A stretch of DNA of 64,000 bases from Streptomyces sp. HUAS YS2 (GCF_033343995.1 NZ_CP137573.1:7597001-7661000), one strand, 5' to 3'. Shown: positions 17,789 through 26,275, counted from the first letter of the stretch. Numbers and translations are program-made. Notes: a model not told the origin generated them from the sequence alone.

Positions 17789-18586
17789 TCAGACGGCCGG
17801 AGGCACGCGGGACGGGCGGCCGCGACCGCGCGTCAGCGTGTATCCGGCGATACCGGCGAGCGCGCCGAGCAGCCCGCCCGCCGCGGTCCAGATCCAGCGG
17901 TCCGACCACCAGCCGGCCGACCAGCCGGAGGCCAGTGCCCGCTCCTCCTCGCGGGCCGCCGCCTTGGCCGGCCCCAGCGGGGCGGCCAGCGCGCCGTCCA
18001 CCGCGTACGCGCCGCCCGCGTCGGCGGAGACCGCCTCGACCTGCGCCGAGATCGGCTGGCCGAGGTCCTGCTCGGGCAGGGAAGTGACGGTCAGCCGGAC
18101 GTAGTAGCTGCCCGGCAGCGGCTCGTTCGCCCAGGTGTCGGCCCAGGCACGGACCGGACGCAGGGTGCACGAGAGGTCCACGGAGGCCGTGTCCTTGGCC
18201 GCTGTCCGCTTCTGCATGCCGTACGTGCAGGGCTGGCGGCGGCGCAGCCCGTCGTAGACGTCGACCTGCCAGGTCGACGATCCGCTGCGGGCGGCGGACT
18301 CGGGCAGCTTCACCGTGGCCTTGACCGTGGTCCGCTGGCCCGCGTCCGCGGGGAACACCCAGTACAGGTAGTCACCGGTGGACGCGTCGGCGGTGGCCCG
18401 CTGCCCCTGCTCGAACGCGGCGGCGGTCCGGAACGTGGTGCCCGCCTCCGTGGGCCCGGCGGCCTGGGCGCTCGCGCTCGGGTCGGCCGACGGGGTCGGG
18501 GTGTCGGCCAGGGCCGCCGGGGCGGCCGCGGCCAGGAGGCCGGCGCCGCTGAGGAGGGCGGCCGTCAGCAGCCGTACGGTACGCAT
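17789..18586 (-). CDS. Secreted, membrane-anchored partner of the vWA protein
   Basis: A 265-residue surface protein. A signal peptide (residues 1-27, ending ALA) is followed by a short Ser/Pro/Ala linker, a beta-rich ectodomain of about 150 residues (TFRTAAAF, then YLYWVFPADAGQRTTV), and a C-terminal membrane helix (WIWTAAGGLLGALAGIAGYTL) with an Arg-rich tail. The ectodomain resembles the part of the neighbouring vWA protein behind its vWA domain. Two Cys in the ectodomain (in RQPCTYG and DLSCTL) may form a disulfide. Its ATG overlaps the stop of the vWA gene by one base (TGATG), so translation is coupled. Function is unknown. Confidence 0.78.
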   Translation of the reverse strand: MRTVRLLTAALLSGAGLLAAAAPAALADTPTPSADPSASAQAAGPTEAGTTFRTAAAFEQGQRATADASTGDYLYWVFPADAGQRTTVKATVKLPESAARSGSSTWQVDVYDGLRRRQPCTYGMQKRTAAKDTASVDLSCTLRPVRAWADTWANEPLPGSYYVRLTVTSLPEQDLGQPISAQVEAVSADAGGAYAVDGALAAPLGPAKAAAREEERALASGWSAGWWSDRWIWTAAGGLLGALAGIAGYTLTRGRGRPSRVPPAV

Positions 18587-19890
18587 CAGTTCGTCCTCCA
18601 GACGGCGATCCGCCAGCGTGAGATCCAGCCCCACACCAGGCCGGCCAGCAGACCGGCGAGCGCGAGCAGGCCGAGCAGCCACCAGCCGCGGCCGAGCCCG
18701 AACGAGGCCACGTCGGACGCCTCGTCGGGCGCGTCGACCAGGTCGACGGTCAGCTCGACCGGCATGCCGGGCGCCCTCTTCACGCTCGGCGGCGCGGCGA
18801 AGGAGTTCGAGACCTCCAGACAGACCGTCTCGGCCGCCGCCTCGGCCTCCGCGGCCTCCGCGTCGTCCTCGTCCGGATCGAAGTCGATGCCGTCCTGCGG
18901 GGCCTTGGGATAGCGCAGGCCCGTCGAGATCGCGTCGGTGCGACCGTGACCGGCCTCGGAGCCACGGACGATCTCCCGGCCGTGCACGGTCACGGCACGC
19001 AGCATGACGCCGTAGTCGTTGTTGACGGCGCGGTCGGCGGACACTGTCACCGAGGCGCGCAGCTCCTGACCGGGCAGCACGTCGACCCGGTACCAGCGGT
19101 GCTGGCCGAAGGACGCGCGGTCGCTGAACAGGCCCGCCTTGAGCTGCGGCGCGCCGGCGCACTGGCGGCCGCCCTCGGTGGCCACCGGAGTGACGACCGG
19201 GTCGGCCGCCCGGTCGACCAACTGCCGGACACGGCCGGACAGTTCGTCGGTGTGCTCGACCGTGGTGTACGTGCCGCCGGTCGCCTCGGCGATGCAGGTC
19301 AGCTGCTGCCGGGTCTTCGCGTCGGGCACGAGGCCGAGCGTGTCGATGACGAGATGGATGCCCTTGGCGGCGATGTCGCGGGCGACCTCGCACGGGTCGA
19401 GCGGGGCGCAGGTGTCCTCGCCGTCGGTGATGAGCACGATCCGGCGGGTCGCGTCACCGCCTTCGAGGTCCTCGGCCGCACCCAGCAGCGCGGGGCCGAT
19501 CGGCGTCCAGCCGGTGGGCGCGAGCGTCGCGACGGCCGTCTTGGCCTCGGTCCGGTCCAGCGGACCGACCGGGTACAGCTGCCGGGTGTCCTTGCAGCCG
19601 CGCTTGCGGTCGTTGCCCGGGTAGTCGGCGCCGAGCGTGCGGATGCCGAGCTGGACCTCGTCCGGCACCGCGTCAAGGACCTCGTTGAACGCCTGCTTCG
19701 CCGCCGCCATCCGCGACTGCCCGTCGATGTCGCGGGCCCGCATGGACCCGCTCACGTCGAGCACCAACTCCACCTTGGGGGCTTCCTTCGCGGTCGGCTC
19801 TCCGGCCACCGCACCGACCGGGACCAGCCCGGCGCCCAGGGCGGCGAGCAGGATGCACACCCTGGCCGCCCACCGTCTTTTCGTGATCAT
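18586..19890 (-). CDS. Membrane-anchored von Willebrand factor A domain protein
   Basis: A 434-residue exported protein. After a signal peptide (residues 1-30), a vWA domain carries the MIDAS metal site DVSGSM (Asp45, Ser47, Ser49), the Thr in the APTGWTPIGPAL loop and the Asp of LITDGEDTC. It is followed by a beta-rich domain (about 240-380) with HRWYRVDVLPGQELRASV, an acidic stretch, and a C-terminal membrane helix (LLGLLALAGLLAGLVWGWI). MIDAS vWA domains bind protein ligands through a metal ion. The partner gene overlaps its stop. An upstream MerR gene is divergent. Confidence 0.88.
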   Translation of the reverse strand: MITKRRWAARVCILLAALGAGLVPVGAVAGEPTAKEAPKVELVLDVSGSMRARDIDGQSRMAAAKQAFNEVLDAVPDEVQLGIRTLGADYPGNDRKRGCKDTRQLYPVGPLDRTEAKTAVATLAPTGWTPIGPALLGAAEDLEGGDATRRIVLITDGEDTCAPLDPCEVARDIAAKGIHLVIDTLGLVPDAKTRQQLTCIAEATGGTYTTVEHTDELSGRVRQLVDRAADPVVTPVATEGGRQCAGAPQLKAGLFSDRASFGQHRWYRVDVLPGQELRASVTVSADRAVNNDYGVMLRAVTVHGREIVRGSEAGHGRTDAISTGLRYPKAPQDGIDFDPDEDDAEAAEAEAAAETVCLEVSNSFAAPPSVKRAPGMPVELTVDLVDAPDEASDVASFGLGRGWWLLGLLALAGLLAGLVWGWISRWRIAVWRTN

Positions 19891-20003
19891 CGCCGGATCG
19901 TATTGATGTTCGTCGGACAATCCAAAACGGGGGTGAGACGGGCGACGCTCGGTGGCGCGAACGGCACCGAGAGACACCCGGGGGAAGGGGCGTCCGTGGG
20001 TGA

Positions 20004-20024
20004 TTGACTCTCCCGTAGGGGGAG
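20004..20024 (+). promoter_or_regulatory. MerR-type operator within the merR promoter
   Basis: TTGACT (20004-20009) overlaps the near-perfect dyad CTCTCCC-GTA-GGGGGAG (20008-20024, one mismatch), 17 bp before the ATG at 20041. A dyad just behind a -35 element is the usual layout for MerR-controlled promoters, where the regulator twists a long spacer. Confidence 0.6.
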
Positions 20025-20040
20025 ACAGAAAGGTGAGCGC

Positions 20041-21009
20041 ATGAACGGCGACACGTATCTCCCGATCGGTGAACTGGCCCGGCGCGCCGGGGTCACCGTC
20101 AAGACCGTCCGACACTGGTCCGACCTCGGGATCGTGCCGCCCGCCGACCGCAGCCCGGCCGGCTACCGCCGCTACCGCACCGCCGACCTCGCGCGCCTGG
20201 CACTCGTCCGGACCCTGCGCGAACTGGGGCTCGACCTGCCCACGATCCGTGAGGTCGTGGACCGGAGGGCCACACTGCCCGAGGTCGCCGCGGCCCACGC
20301 CGCCGCCCTGGAGGCGCAGATCCGCACCCTGCGGACGCGGCGCGCGGTGCTCACGGCGGTCGCCCGGCGCGGCTCCACCCTTGAGGAGACCGATCTCATG
20401 CACCGACTCGCCACACTCACCGCGGACGAACGGCACCGGCACATCGCCGACTTCCTCGACAGCGCCTTCCCGCCGGCCGACTCCGTGCCCGAACTCGCCG
20501 CCGCGCGCCGTTCGATGACCCCGGACCTGCCCGACGACCCGGACGACGAGCAGATCGAGGCGTGGCTCGAACTCGCGGAACTGGCGGAGGACCCGGAGTT
20601 CCGCGCCGTACTGCGCGCCCTGGTCGACGACCAGGCGGCCGACCGGGCCGCGACGTCGGGCGGGTCGACGGCCGAGAGGTCCGACGGATCGACGGCCGGC
20701 CTGCCGCGGCCCGGGCTCGTCCACGCCGTCCGCGCGTGCGCCGGGCCGGCGCACGCCGCCGGGATCGACCCGGCATCGCCGGAGGCCGAGCCGGTCCTGG
20801 CACGCATCGCCGCGTCCTCAGGTCTCCCTGCTCCGGTCGACCTGCTCGGCCTGCCCGATCTCCTCGGCCGACTCGAACGGGCGGCGGACCCACGCCGGGA
20901 GCGCTACCTCCGGCTGCTCGCCGTCGTCAACGGCTGGGCCGCCCCGGACAGTCCGGTCCCGGCCCTCCACTGGACCGTCGCGGCGCTGCGGGCCCGGGCG
21001 GCGGTCTGA
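20041..21009 (+). CDS. MerR family transcriptional regulator with large C-terminal domain
   Basis: A 322-residue regulator. The N-terminal winged helix YLPIGELARRAGVTVKTVRHWSDLGIVPP..GYRRYRTADLARL is a textbook MerR DNA-binding domain (residues 6-75), followed by a coiled dimerisation helix. The remaining 200 residues form a helical effector domain of the type seen with drug-binding actinobacterial MerR proteins. There are no Cys typical of metal sensors. AAAGGTGAG is the ribosome site. It is divergent from the vWA operon and probably autoregulated through the dyad just upstream. Confidence 0.9.
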   Translation: MNGDTYLPIGELARRAGVTVKTVRHWSDLGIVPPADRSPAGYRRYRTADLARLALVRTLRELGLDLPTIREVVDRRATLPEVAAAHAAALEAQIRTLRTRRAVLTAVARRGSTLEETDLMHRLATLTADERHRHIADFLDSAFPPADSVPELAAARRSMTPDLPDDPDDEQIEAWLELAELAEDPEFRAVLRALVDDQAADRAATSGGSTAERSDGSTAGLPRPGLVHAVRACAGPAHAAGIDPASPEAEPVLARIAASSGLPAPVDLLGLPDLLGRLERAADPRRERYLRLLAVVNGWAAPDSPVPALHWTVAALRARAAV

Positions 21010-21039
21010 GCCGCCGCGCCCGGGCACGCCCGGTGCGGG

Positions 21040-22035
21040 TCAGCTCATCGCGGCCGGTTCCGGCTCGTCCGTCCAGGTCAGCGTCTCGATGAGCCAGTCG
21101 CCGGACGCGCTCACGGCGAGCTGCATCACCTTCCGGCCCCACGCGGAGAACTCCTCGCCGTCCCGCACCCCGTACTTGAAGTACTGCGCGGTCCGCACCG
21201 CCCGCTCCCCGGCGACGATCGTCGTCTGCGCGGCCTCCACCTCGCGGAAGTCCGTCAGCGACGGGCCGTTCAGGAGCGTCGCCCGGGGCGCGAGGAACTC
21301 GTCCACGTCCGTCCGGTGCACCACACCGTCCTCCGCGACCCGCTCGATCACCGCGTTGGGCGCGAGCACCCGGCGGGCCCCGTTCAGGTCCACCGGTTCG
21401 CCCGCCCGGCGGGTGAAGGCGTCGAAGAACGCGCGCGCGACGCCGTCGATCGCCCGCTCGTCCGCCGACGGCGGCGGGGACGTACGCCACTCCGAGTCGA
21501 GGACAGCGAACTGCTGGAAGTTGTTCCAGAGCCCCTTCGCGTAGGACTCCTTGCGCCACACCGCCTCGTGCCGCATGCCGATGCGCCGCATCAGCGCGGC
21601 CGAGGCGGTGTTCTCGACGTTGCAGATGCCGACGATGCGGCGCCAGCCGAAGCTGTCGAACGCGATGTCGAGCGTCACGGCGACCGCCTCCGTCGCGATG
21701 CCCGTCCCGTGCACGTCCGGATGGAACGCGAAGCCGACCTCGCCGGTCAGCGGCTGCTCGTCACGCTTGAGCAGCACCTCGCCGACGACGCGCCCCGACG
21801 CGTCCTCGACGGCCAGGTCGAGCCAGTTGCCGGGCTCCGCCAGCGACTCTCCGGCGATCACGCGCCCGAGCGTGTCCGCGGTCATCTCCCGCGTGTGCGG
21901 CTCGTGCGGCAGATAGCGGGCGACCTCGGGCAGCGAGCGGTGCGCGTGGACGGCGTCGAGGTCGTCGACGCGTACCGGACGCAGCGCGAACCGTTCCCTG
22001 CGGACCGGGTAGGGCGGGTGGACGGGGCCGGTCAA
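21040..22035 (-). CDS. GNAT acetyltransferase fused to NTF2-like domain
   Basis: A 331-residue two-domain protein. Residues 1 to about 180 are a RimJ-type acetyltransferase (RFALRPVRVDDLDAVHAHRSLPEVARYLP, then VGFAFHPDVHGTGIATEAV and NVENTASAALMRRIGM). Residues about 195-325 look like a SnoaL/DUF4440 NTF2-like domain (DGVARAFFDAFTRRAGEPVDL...). The TTG start at 22035 has GGAGGAG five bases upstream. No stop or start separates the domains, so this is a true fusion. The second domain may recognise or position the substrate. The reaction is unknown. Confidence 0.82.
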   Translation of the reverse strand: MTGPVHPPYPVRRERFALRPVRVDDLDAVHAHRSLPEVARYLPHEPHTREMTADTLGRVIAGESLAEPGNWLDLAVEDASGRVVGEVLLKRDEQPLTGEVGFAFHPDVHGTGIATEAVAVTLDIAFDSFGWRRIVGICNVENTASAALMRRIGMRHEAVWRKESYAKGLWNNFQQFAVLDSEWRTSPPPSADERAIDGVARAFFDAFTRRAGEPVDLNGARRVLAPNAVIERVAEDGVVHRTDVDEFLAPRATLLNGPSLTDFREVEAAQTTIVAGERAVRTAQYFKYGVRDGEEFSAWGRKVMQLAVSASGDWLIETLTWTDEPEPAAMS

Positions 22036-22071
22036 GGTGTCTCCTCCGGTGGGTCGACGTCGTGCGGCGGG

Positions 22072-22233
22072 TCAGTGGCGGATCTCGGCCGACCGGCCCA
22101 ACGGCGGGAGGACCATGACCCGGCCGAGCTCCGCCTGGATCTGTTCGGCGGCCCGGCGCACCTCCGCGGGCACGTCCCCCCGCTCCTTGATGAGGCGGTA
22201 GTAGATCGGAGCGCTGGATTCGAGCGAGTTCAT
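22072..22233 (-). CDS. Small hypothetical protein
   Basis: A 53-residue protein beginning MNSLESSAPIYYRLIKERG and ending in RSAEIRH. It is mostly helical and charged, without membrane helix or signal. Codon use and third-position G/C fit a real gene. AGGAAG lies upstream but at a long 12-13 base distance. I do not recognise the family. It sits 36 bp upstream of the GNAT-NTF2 gene on the same strand, so the two may share a transcript. Confidence 0.55.
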   Translation of the reverse strand: MNSLESSAPIYYRLIKERGDVPAEVRRAAEQIQAELGRVMVLPPLGRSAEIRH

Positions 22234-22366
22234 GGTGGGTGCGTACTTCCTGGCAGGCGACCGGCCCTTGCCGGCCGGTCCGGAGGACCGCGAGTCTACG
22301 GGGCCGCACTGACAGACCCCGAACTGGCTTGCGTGAAGAACGGGTTGCCGGGCGATACTGCCCGAT

Positions 22367-23269
22367 GTGATCACCGACACGGAGTGGCTGCGGATCCGGC
22401 GTGAGCTGCGTCACGGCCAACTGCTGACGGGGACGGTGGTCCGGGTGCCCCGGCCGGGCGCGATCGGGATCTTCGTCGACGTCGGGCTCGCCGTGGGCGG
22501 CTTCGTGGACATGGCCCTGCTGCCGCAGCCCGGTGCCCGCTGGCCGCTCGAGGGGACCGTCACGCCGTTCGAGGTGTGGGCGGCGGACGACCGGAAGCAG
22601 CTCCGGCTGAAGCCCGTCGACCCGGCGTACCTGAGCGACGACTTCGACGCCTTCGTGGCGGAGCACCGGCCCGGTCGGCCGGACGAGATCGGGACTCCGC
22701 TGGTCCGCACCTACCGGTACGTCGGGCCCGCCGACCTCGTGGCCGGCGCGGGGGCCGCGACTGCGGGCCACGCCGTCGCCTCGCGCGCCGACTTCGGGGA
22801 ATGGGCCGCCGGGCGCGCGCGGGCGGAGTGGGACGAGCCGTACACGTACGTCGTCGGCACGGACGGACTGCTCCGGTTGGCCCCGCGCCGCAGCGAGCAC
22901 GTCGCGTGCGCGGGAGGCGGGTCCGTCCTCGCGGCGGGGGAGATCGCCTTCGGCCGGACCGGGGACGGCCGCCCGACGGTCACCGAGGTGAGCAACCTGT
23001 CCACGGGTTACTGCCCGGACCTCTCCTCCTGGCAACAGATCGCCGAGGCGCTGGACCGGGCGGGGTTCGAGCGGCGCGACCGGCCCGACGCCTTCACCCA
23101 CGCCGTGGTGTTCCGGCGCTGCACGCACTGCCGGGAGCGCAACGTCGTGCGCGAGGGGCACTTCGTGTGCGCGATCTGCGGCGCCGGCCTGCCCGCGGGC
23201 TGGAACGTGGACGACGCGGACCCGGGCACGGGGCCTGGCGCCGGTGCGGACGACGGACCGGCCGCCTGA
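22367..23269 (+). CDS. S1-like domain protein with C-terminal zinc ribbon
   Basis: A 300-residue protein of unknown function. Residues about 15-70 (GQLLTGTVVRVPRPGAIGIFVDVG..GGFVD) look like an S1/OB-fold RNA-binding domain. The C-terminal half (YVVGTDGLLRLAPRRSEHVACAGG, then VTEVSNLSTGYCPD) resembles a widespread uncharacterised bacterial domain. It ends in a zinc ribbon with CTHC and, 12 residues later, CAIC (near 252-271). The GTG start lies behind a GATACT hexamer. The combination suggests nucleic-acid or ribosome contact, but this is inference. Confidence 0.72.
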   Translation: MITDTEWLRIRRELRHGQLLTGTVVRVPRPGAIGIFVDVGLAVGGFVDMALLPQPGARWPLEGTVTPFEVWAADDRKQLRLKPVDPAYLSDDFDAFVAEHRPGRPDEIGTPLVRTYRYVGPADLVAGAGAATAGHAVASRADFGEWAAGRARAEWDEPYTYVVGTDGLLRLAPRRSEHVACAGGGSVLAAGEIAFGRTGDGRPTVTEVSNLSTGYCPDLSSWQQIAEALDRAGFERRDRPDAFTHAVVFRRCTHCRERNVVREGHFVCAICGAGLPAGWNVDDADPGTGPGAGADDGPAA

Positions 23270-23309
23270 GGGGGTCCCACTCGACCCAACGCCCCGCATT
23301 CCGGACACT

Positions 23310-23323
23310 GTTGGCCACCCAAC
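23310..23323. promoter_or_regulatory. Inverted repeat upstream of neutral protease gene
   Basis: GTTGG-CCAC-CCAAC, a perfect 5-bp dyad about 120 bp upstream of the protease start, is a possible regulator site. Streptomycete neutral proteases are often controlled by LysR-type activators, but no such gene is adjacent here. Confidence 0.3.
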
Positions 23324-23442
23324 GGACAAGTCATGGTCAAATTCTTGTTGCAGACCTGTCAATCGCGGTCGATCGCTGGCACGCTCACTGCCGCTGTACC
23401 CAACCACCCCCCACCCCCCACGCAGTATGCGAAGGAGCCCGC

Positions 23443-25098
23443 GTGACCCGCCAGCAGTCCTCGCTCCACACCCCCGCCGTCGCCCCGAAGCGTGCGCGAA
23501 CCGCCCGCGCCGCCGCCCTGATCGCCTCGGCCGCCATGGTCGTCGTCGGCATCCAGAGCGGATCGGCCAGCGCCGGCACCAACGGCGCCGCCACCGCGGC
23601 CAACCGTGAGGCAGCTGCCACCGCCGTCGTCCTGACCTCCGCCGAGCGCACCGCCGCGCTCAAGGGCGCGCAGGCCGACGCCTCCGCCACCGCACGCGCG
23701 ATCGGCCTGTCCGACCGCGAGGCCCTCGTCGTCCGGGACGTCGTCAAGGACGCCGACGGCACCGTCCACACCCGCTTCGAGCGCACCTACGAGGGCCTCC
23801 CGGTCCTCGGCGGTGACCTCGTCGTGCACCAGAAGAAGAACGGCGCGCGCTCCGCCACCAAGGCGACCGGCGCCCGCATATCCGTCGCGAGCACGGACGC
23901 CGCCGTGCCCGCCGCGACCGCGAAGAAGTCCGCGGTCGCCGCCTCGGAGGAGAGGAACGCCGCGGCGTCCTCCGCCCGCAAGGTGATCTGGGCCGCCACC
24001 GGCAAGCCGGTCCTCGCCTGGGAGACCGTCGTCACCGGGGTCCAGGCCGACGGCACCCCGAGCGAGCGGCACGTCGTCACCGACGCCGCCACGGGCAAGG
24101 AGCTGTACTCCTACGAGGCCATCGAGACCGGCACCGGCAACACCCAGTACAGCGGTCAGGTCACCCTCGGCACCGCCCCGTCGTTCACGCTGACGGACAC
24201 CGCCCGCGGTGGCCACAAGACGTACGACCTCGCCGGCGGCACCAACGGCACCGGCACGCTGTTCACCAACAGCACCGACGTCTGGGGCAACGGCTCCGCC
24301 TCCAACCGCGAGACGGCCGCCGCGGACGCGCACTACGGCGCGGCCGTCACCTGGGACTTCTACAAGAACGAGCTCGGCCGCAACGGCATCCGGGGCGACG
24401 GCGTCGCCGCCTACTCCCGCGTCCACTACGGCAACGCGTACGTCAACGCCTTCTGGTCCGACCAGTGCTTCTGCATGACGTACGGCGACGGCGCGGGCAA
24501 CCTCAAGCCGCTCACCTCGCTCGACGTGGCCGGCCACGAGATGACCCACGGCCTGACCGCCTCCACCGCCGGTCTGCGCTACAGCCGCGAGTCGGGTGGC
24601 CTCAACGAGGCCACCTCCGACATCCTCGGCACCTCGGTCGAGTTCTTCGCCGCCAACTCGTCCGACGCGGGCGACTACCTCATCGGCGAGAAGATCGACA
24701 TCCGCGGCAACGGCACCCCGCTGCGCTACATGGACAAGCCCAGCCGCGACGGCAACTCCGCCGACTACTGGGACCGCAACGTCGGCCGCCTCGACGTGCA
24801 CTACTCGTCGGGCCCGGCCAACCACTTCTTCTACCTGCTCTCCGAGGGCAGTGGCGCCAAGACCATCAACGGCGTCAGCTACAACTCCCCGACCTCCGAC
24901 GGCTCCACCGTCACGGGCATCGGCCGGGTCAAGGCGTACAAGATCTGGTACAAGGCCCTCTCGACGTACATGACGTCCTCCACCGACTACAAGGGCGCCC
25001 GCACGGCGACCCTGCAGGCGGCGAACGACCTGTACGGCGCGAACAGCGCGGAGTCCACTGCCGTGGCGGCCGCCTGGTCGGCGATCAACGTCAAGTAA
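23443..25098 (+). CDS. Secreted M4 neutral metalloprotease (thermolysin family)
   Basis: A 551-residue preproenzyme. A twin-basic, Ala-rich signal peptide (to about residue 47, SGSASA) is followed by an FTP/PepSY-type propeptide (FERTYEGLPVLGGDLVVHQ) and the catalytic domain. The zinc site is HEMTH (His365, Glu366, His369) with Glu389 in GGLNEATSD, spaced as in thermolysin. HYSSGPANHFFYLLS carries the transition-state His. The GTG at 23443 has GAAGGAG upstream. It is exported and digests extracellular protein. A 13-bp hairpin ends the unit. Confidence 0.95.
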   Translation: MTRQQSSLHTPAVAPKRARTARAAALIASAAMVVVGIQSGSASAGTNGAATAANREAAATAVVLTSAERTAALKGAQADASATARAIGLSDREALVVRDVVKDADGTVHTRFERTYEGLPVLGGDLVVHQKKNGARSATKATGARISVASTDAAVPAATAKKSAVAASEERNAAASSARKVIWAATGKPVLAWETVVTGVQADGTPSERHVVTDAATGKELYSYEAIETGTGNTQYSGQVTLGTAPSFTLTDTARGGHKTYDLAGGTNGTGTLFTNSTDVWGNGSASNRETAAADAHYGAAVTWDFYKNELGRNGIRGDGVAAYSRVHYGNAYVNAFWSDQCFCMTYGDGAGNLKPLTSLDVAGHEMTHGLTASTAGLRYSRESGGLNEATSDILGTSVEFFAANSSDAGDYLIGEKIDIRGNGTPLRYMDKPSRDGNSADYWDRNVGRLDVHYSSGPANHFFYLLSEGSGAKTINGVSYNSPTSDGSTVTGIGRVKAYKIWYKALSTYMTSSTDYKGARTATLQAANDLYGANSAESTAVAAAWSAINVK

Positions 25099-25119
25099 CC
25101 CCGCCACACCGCAGTACCG

Positions 25120-25152
25120 GCAGGGCCGCGCGAGAGCGACGCGCGGCCCTGC
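25120..25152 (+). terminator. Terminator hairpin of neutral protease gene
   Basis: A perfect 13-bp stem (arms 25120-25132 and 25140-25152) with a 7-nt loop, 22 bp past the stop codon. Confidence 0.8.
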
Positions 25153-25186
25153 ACGTATGATCCGGGCCGACGGGGAGGTGCCGGAG

Positions 25187-25600
25187 ATGGCCGATGAGCA
25201 GCGGAAACCGAGGAAGCGGAAGAAGAGCGACGAGGACGGGTGCTGTGTCGGGGTGCTCGACACCTGCTCCGCGTACGGGCCCTGTTGCTCGATCTTCTCG
25301 CTGACCGCCGTCTTCGGCATGCTCGTCCGGCCCGCGCGTCCCTCGGTCGACCCGGCGGCACCTCGTCCCCTCGGCCGGGTGGCGGGGACGCTGTACCAGG
25401 CCGTCCGGTACTACCGGACCGAGGTGAGTCCCATGCTGCCGCCGTGCTGCCCGTACACGCCGAGCTGTTCCACGTACGCGGTGCAGGCGTTGCACAGGCA
25501 CGGAGCGCGCCGGGGCGTGCGACTCGTCGTCGCGCGCCTGCTGCGGTGCCGGCCCGGGGCGGCCCGCCGGCGGGGGTTCCGGGATCCTGTCCCGGAGTAG
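25187..25600 (+). CDS. yidD: YidD family membrane insertion efficiency factor
   Basis: A 137-residue protein. The C-terminal two thirds is YidD: LYQAVRYYRTEVSPMLPPCCPYTPSCSTYAVQALHRHGARRG, ending RCRPG and DPVP. YidD assists insertion of membrane proteins with YidC. Here it is a stand-alone copy, away from the usual rpmH-rnpA-yidC cluster, with an N-terminal extension of about 60 residues that is Lys-rich and then Cys-rich (DGCCVGVLDTCSAYGPCCS). The ATG at 25187 has GGGGAGG eight bases upstream; ATG at 25157 is an alternative. It is probably a paralogue. Confidence 0.88.
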   Translation: MADEQRKPRKRKKSDEDGCCVGVLDTCSAYGPCCSIFSLTAVFGMLVRPARPSVDPAAPRPLGRVAGTLYQAVRYYRTEVSPMLPPCCPYTPSCSTYAVQALHRHGARRGVRLVVARLLRCRPGAARRRGFRDPVPE

Positions 25601-25705
25601 ACGCAGTTCCGGGCCCGAGCGCCACGGGAGGCCGCGCGCCCGCTACCGTACCGGCCAGTAGGGACGATCGGACGCGGCCCGTGAGGGCGAGGGGAGTGCG
25701 GGGCG

Positions 25706-26191
25706 ATGGAGCGGCAGATGAGCCTGGAGGAGAGCACCGTCATGGACGCGCCTCCGGAGGTGGTGTACCGGCTCGTGTCCGACCTGCGGAACATGGGACG
25801 GTGGAGCCCGGAGTGCCGGAAGGTGCTCGTCTCGGCCCCGCCGGCGCGGAGCGGGACCCGCTTCGTCGGGCTCAACCGGCGCGGGCCGTTCCTCTGGTTC
25901 ACGACCGGACGCGTGACTCAGGCCCGTCAGGACCGCGAATTCACCTTCGACATCGAGGCGTTCGGGCTGCCGATCGCCCGCTGGGGCTACCGCTTCGAGC
26001 CGGAGGGCACCGGCACCCGCGTCACCGAGTTCTGGCAGGACCTGCGGACCGGCGGCCGCACCGGCAGGATCGCGGACCGGCTCGGCGCGATCTTCGCCGG
26101 TACGAACCCGGAGCGCCGGATCGCCGTCAACCGGGCCGGCATGCGCACCACGCTCGACCGCATCGCCCGGGAGACCGCGGCCCGGGGCTGA
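25706..26191 (+). CDS. SRPBCC (polyketide cyclase/dehydrase-like) protein
   Basis: A 161-residue START-like fold protein. ESTVMDAPPEVVYRLVSDLRNMGRWSPECRKV is the classic opening strand and helix of the family, followed by a beta-rich sheet (GTRFVGLNRRGPFLWF) and the long C-terminal helix MRTTLDRIARETAARG. These proteins bind hydrophobic ligands in a central cavity. No polyketide cluster is near, so the ligand is unknown. GGGGAG precedes the ATG. It is convergent with the 355-residue protein gene, with a shared terminator. Confidence 0.88.
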   Translation: MERQMSLEESTVMDAPPEVVYRLVSDLRNMGRWSPECRKVLVSAPPARSGTRFVGLNRRGPFLWFTTGRVTQARQDREFTFDIEAFGLPIARWGYRFEPEGTGTRVTEFWQDLRTGGRTGRIADRLGAIFAGTNPERRIAVNRAGMRTTLDRIARETAARG

Positions 26192-26230
26192 CCACGGGCC
26201 TGAGGCCGATCCCCGGCCGGCCCGCGGCGC

Positions 26231-26266
26231 CGACCCCCGATCCCGTCACCACCGGGCCGGGGGTCG
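26231..26266. terminator. Bidirectional terminator between convergent genes
   Basis: CGACCCCCG (26231-26239) and CGGGGGTCG (26258-26266) form a 9-bp stem in the 84-bp gap between two convergent genes. Confidence 0.6.
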
Positions 26267-26275
26267 CGCGTCGCC

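Noticed and set aside
18586..20754. 722-codon version of the vWA protein
   Set aside because: The upstream half lies opposite the MerR gene. The true start ATG at 19890 is followed directly by a signal peptide.
23359..25320. 653-codon frame opposite the neutral protease
   Set aside because: Val/Gly/Arg-rich shadow of a gene with an intact zinc site.
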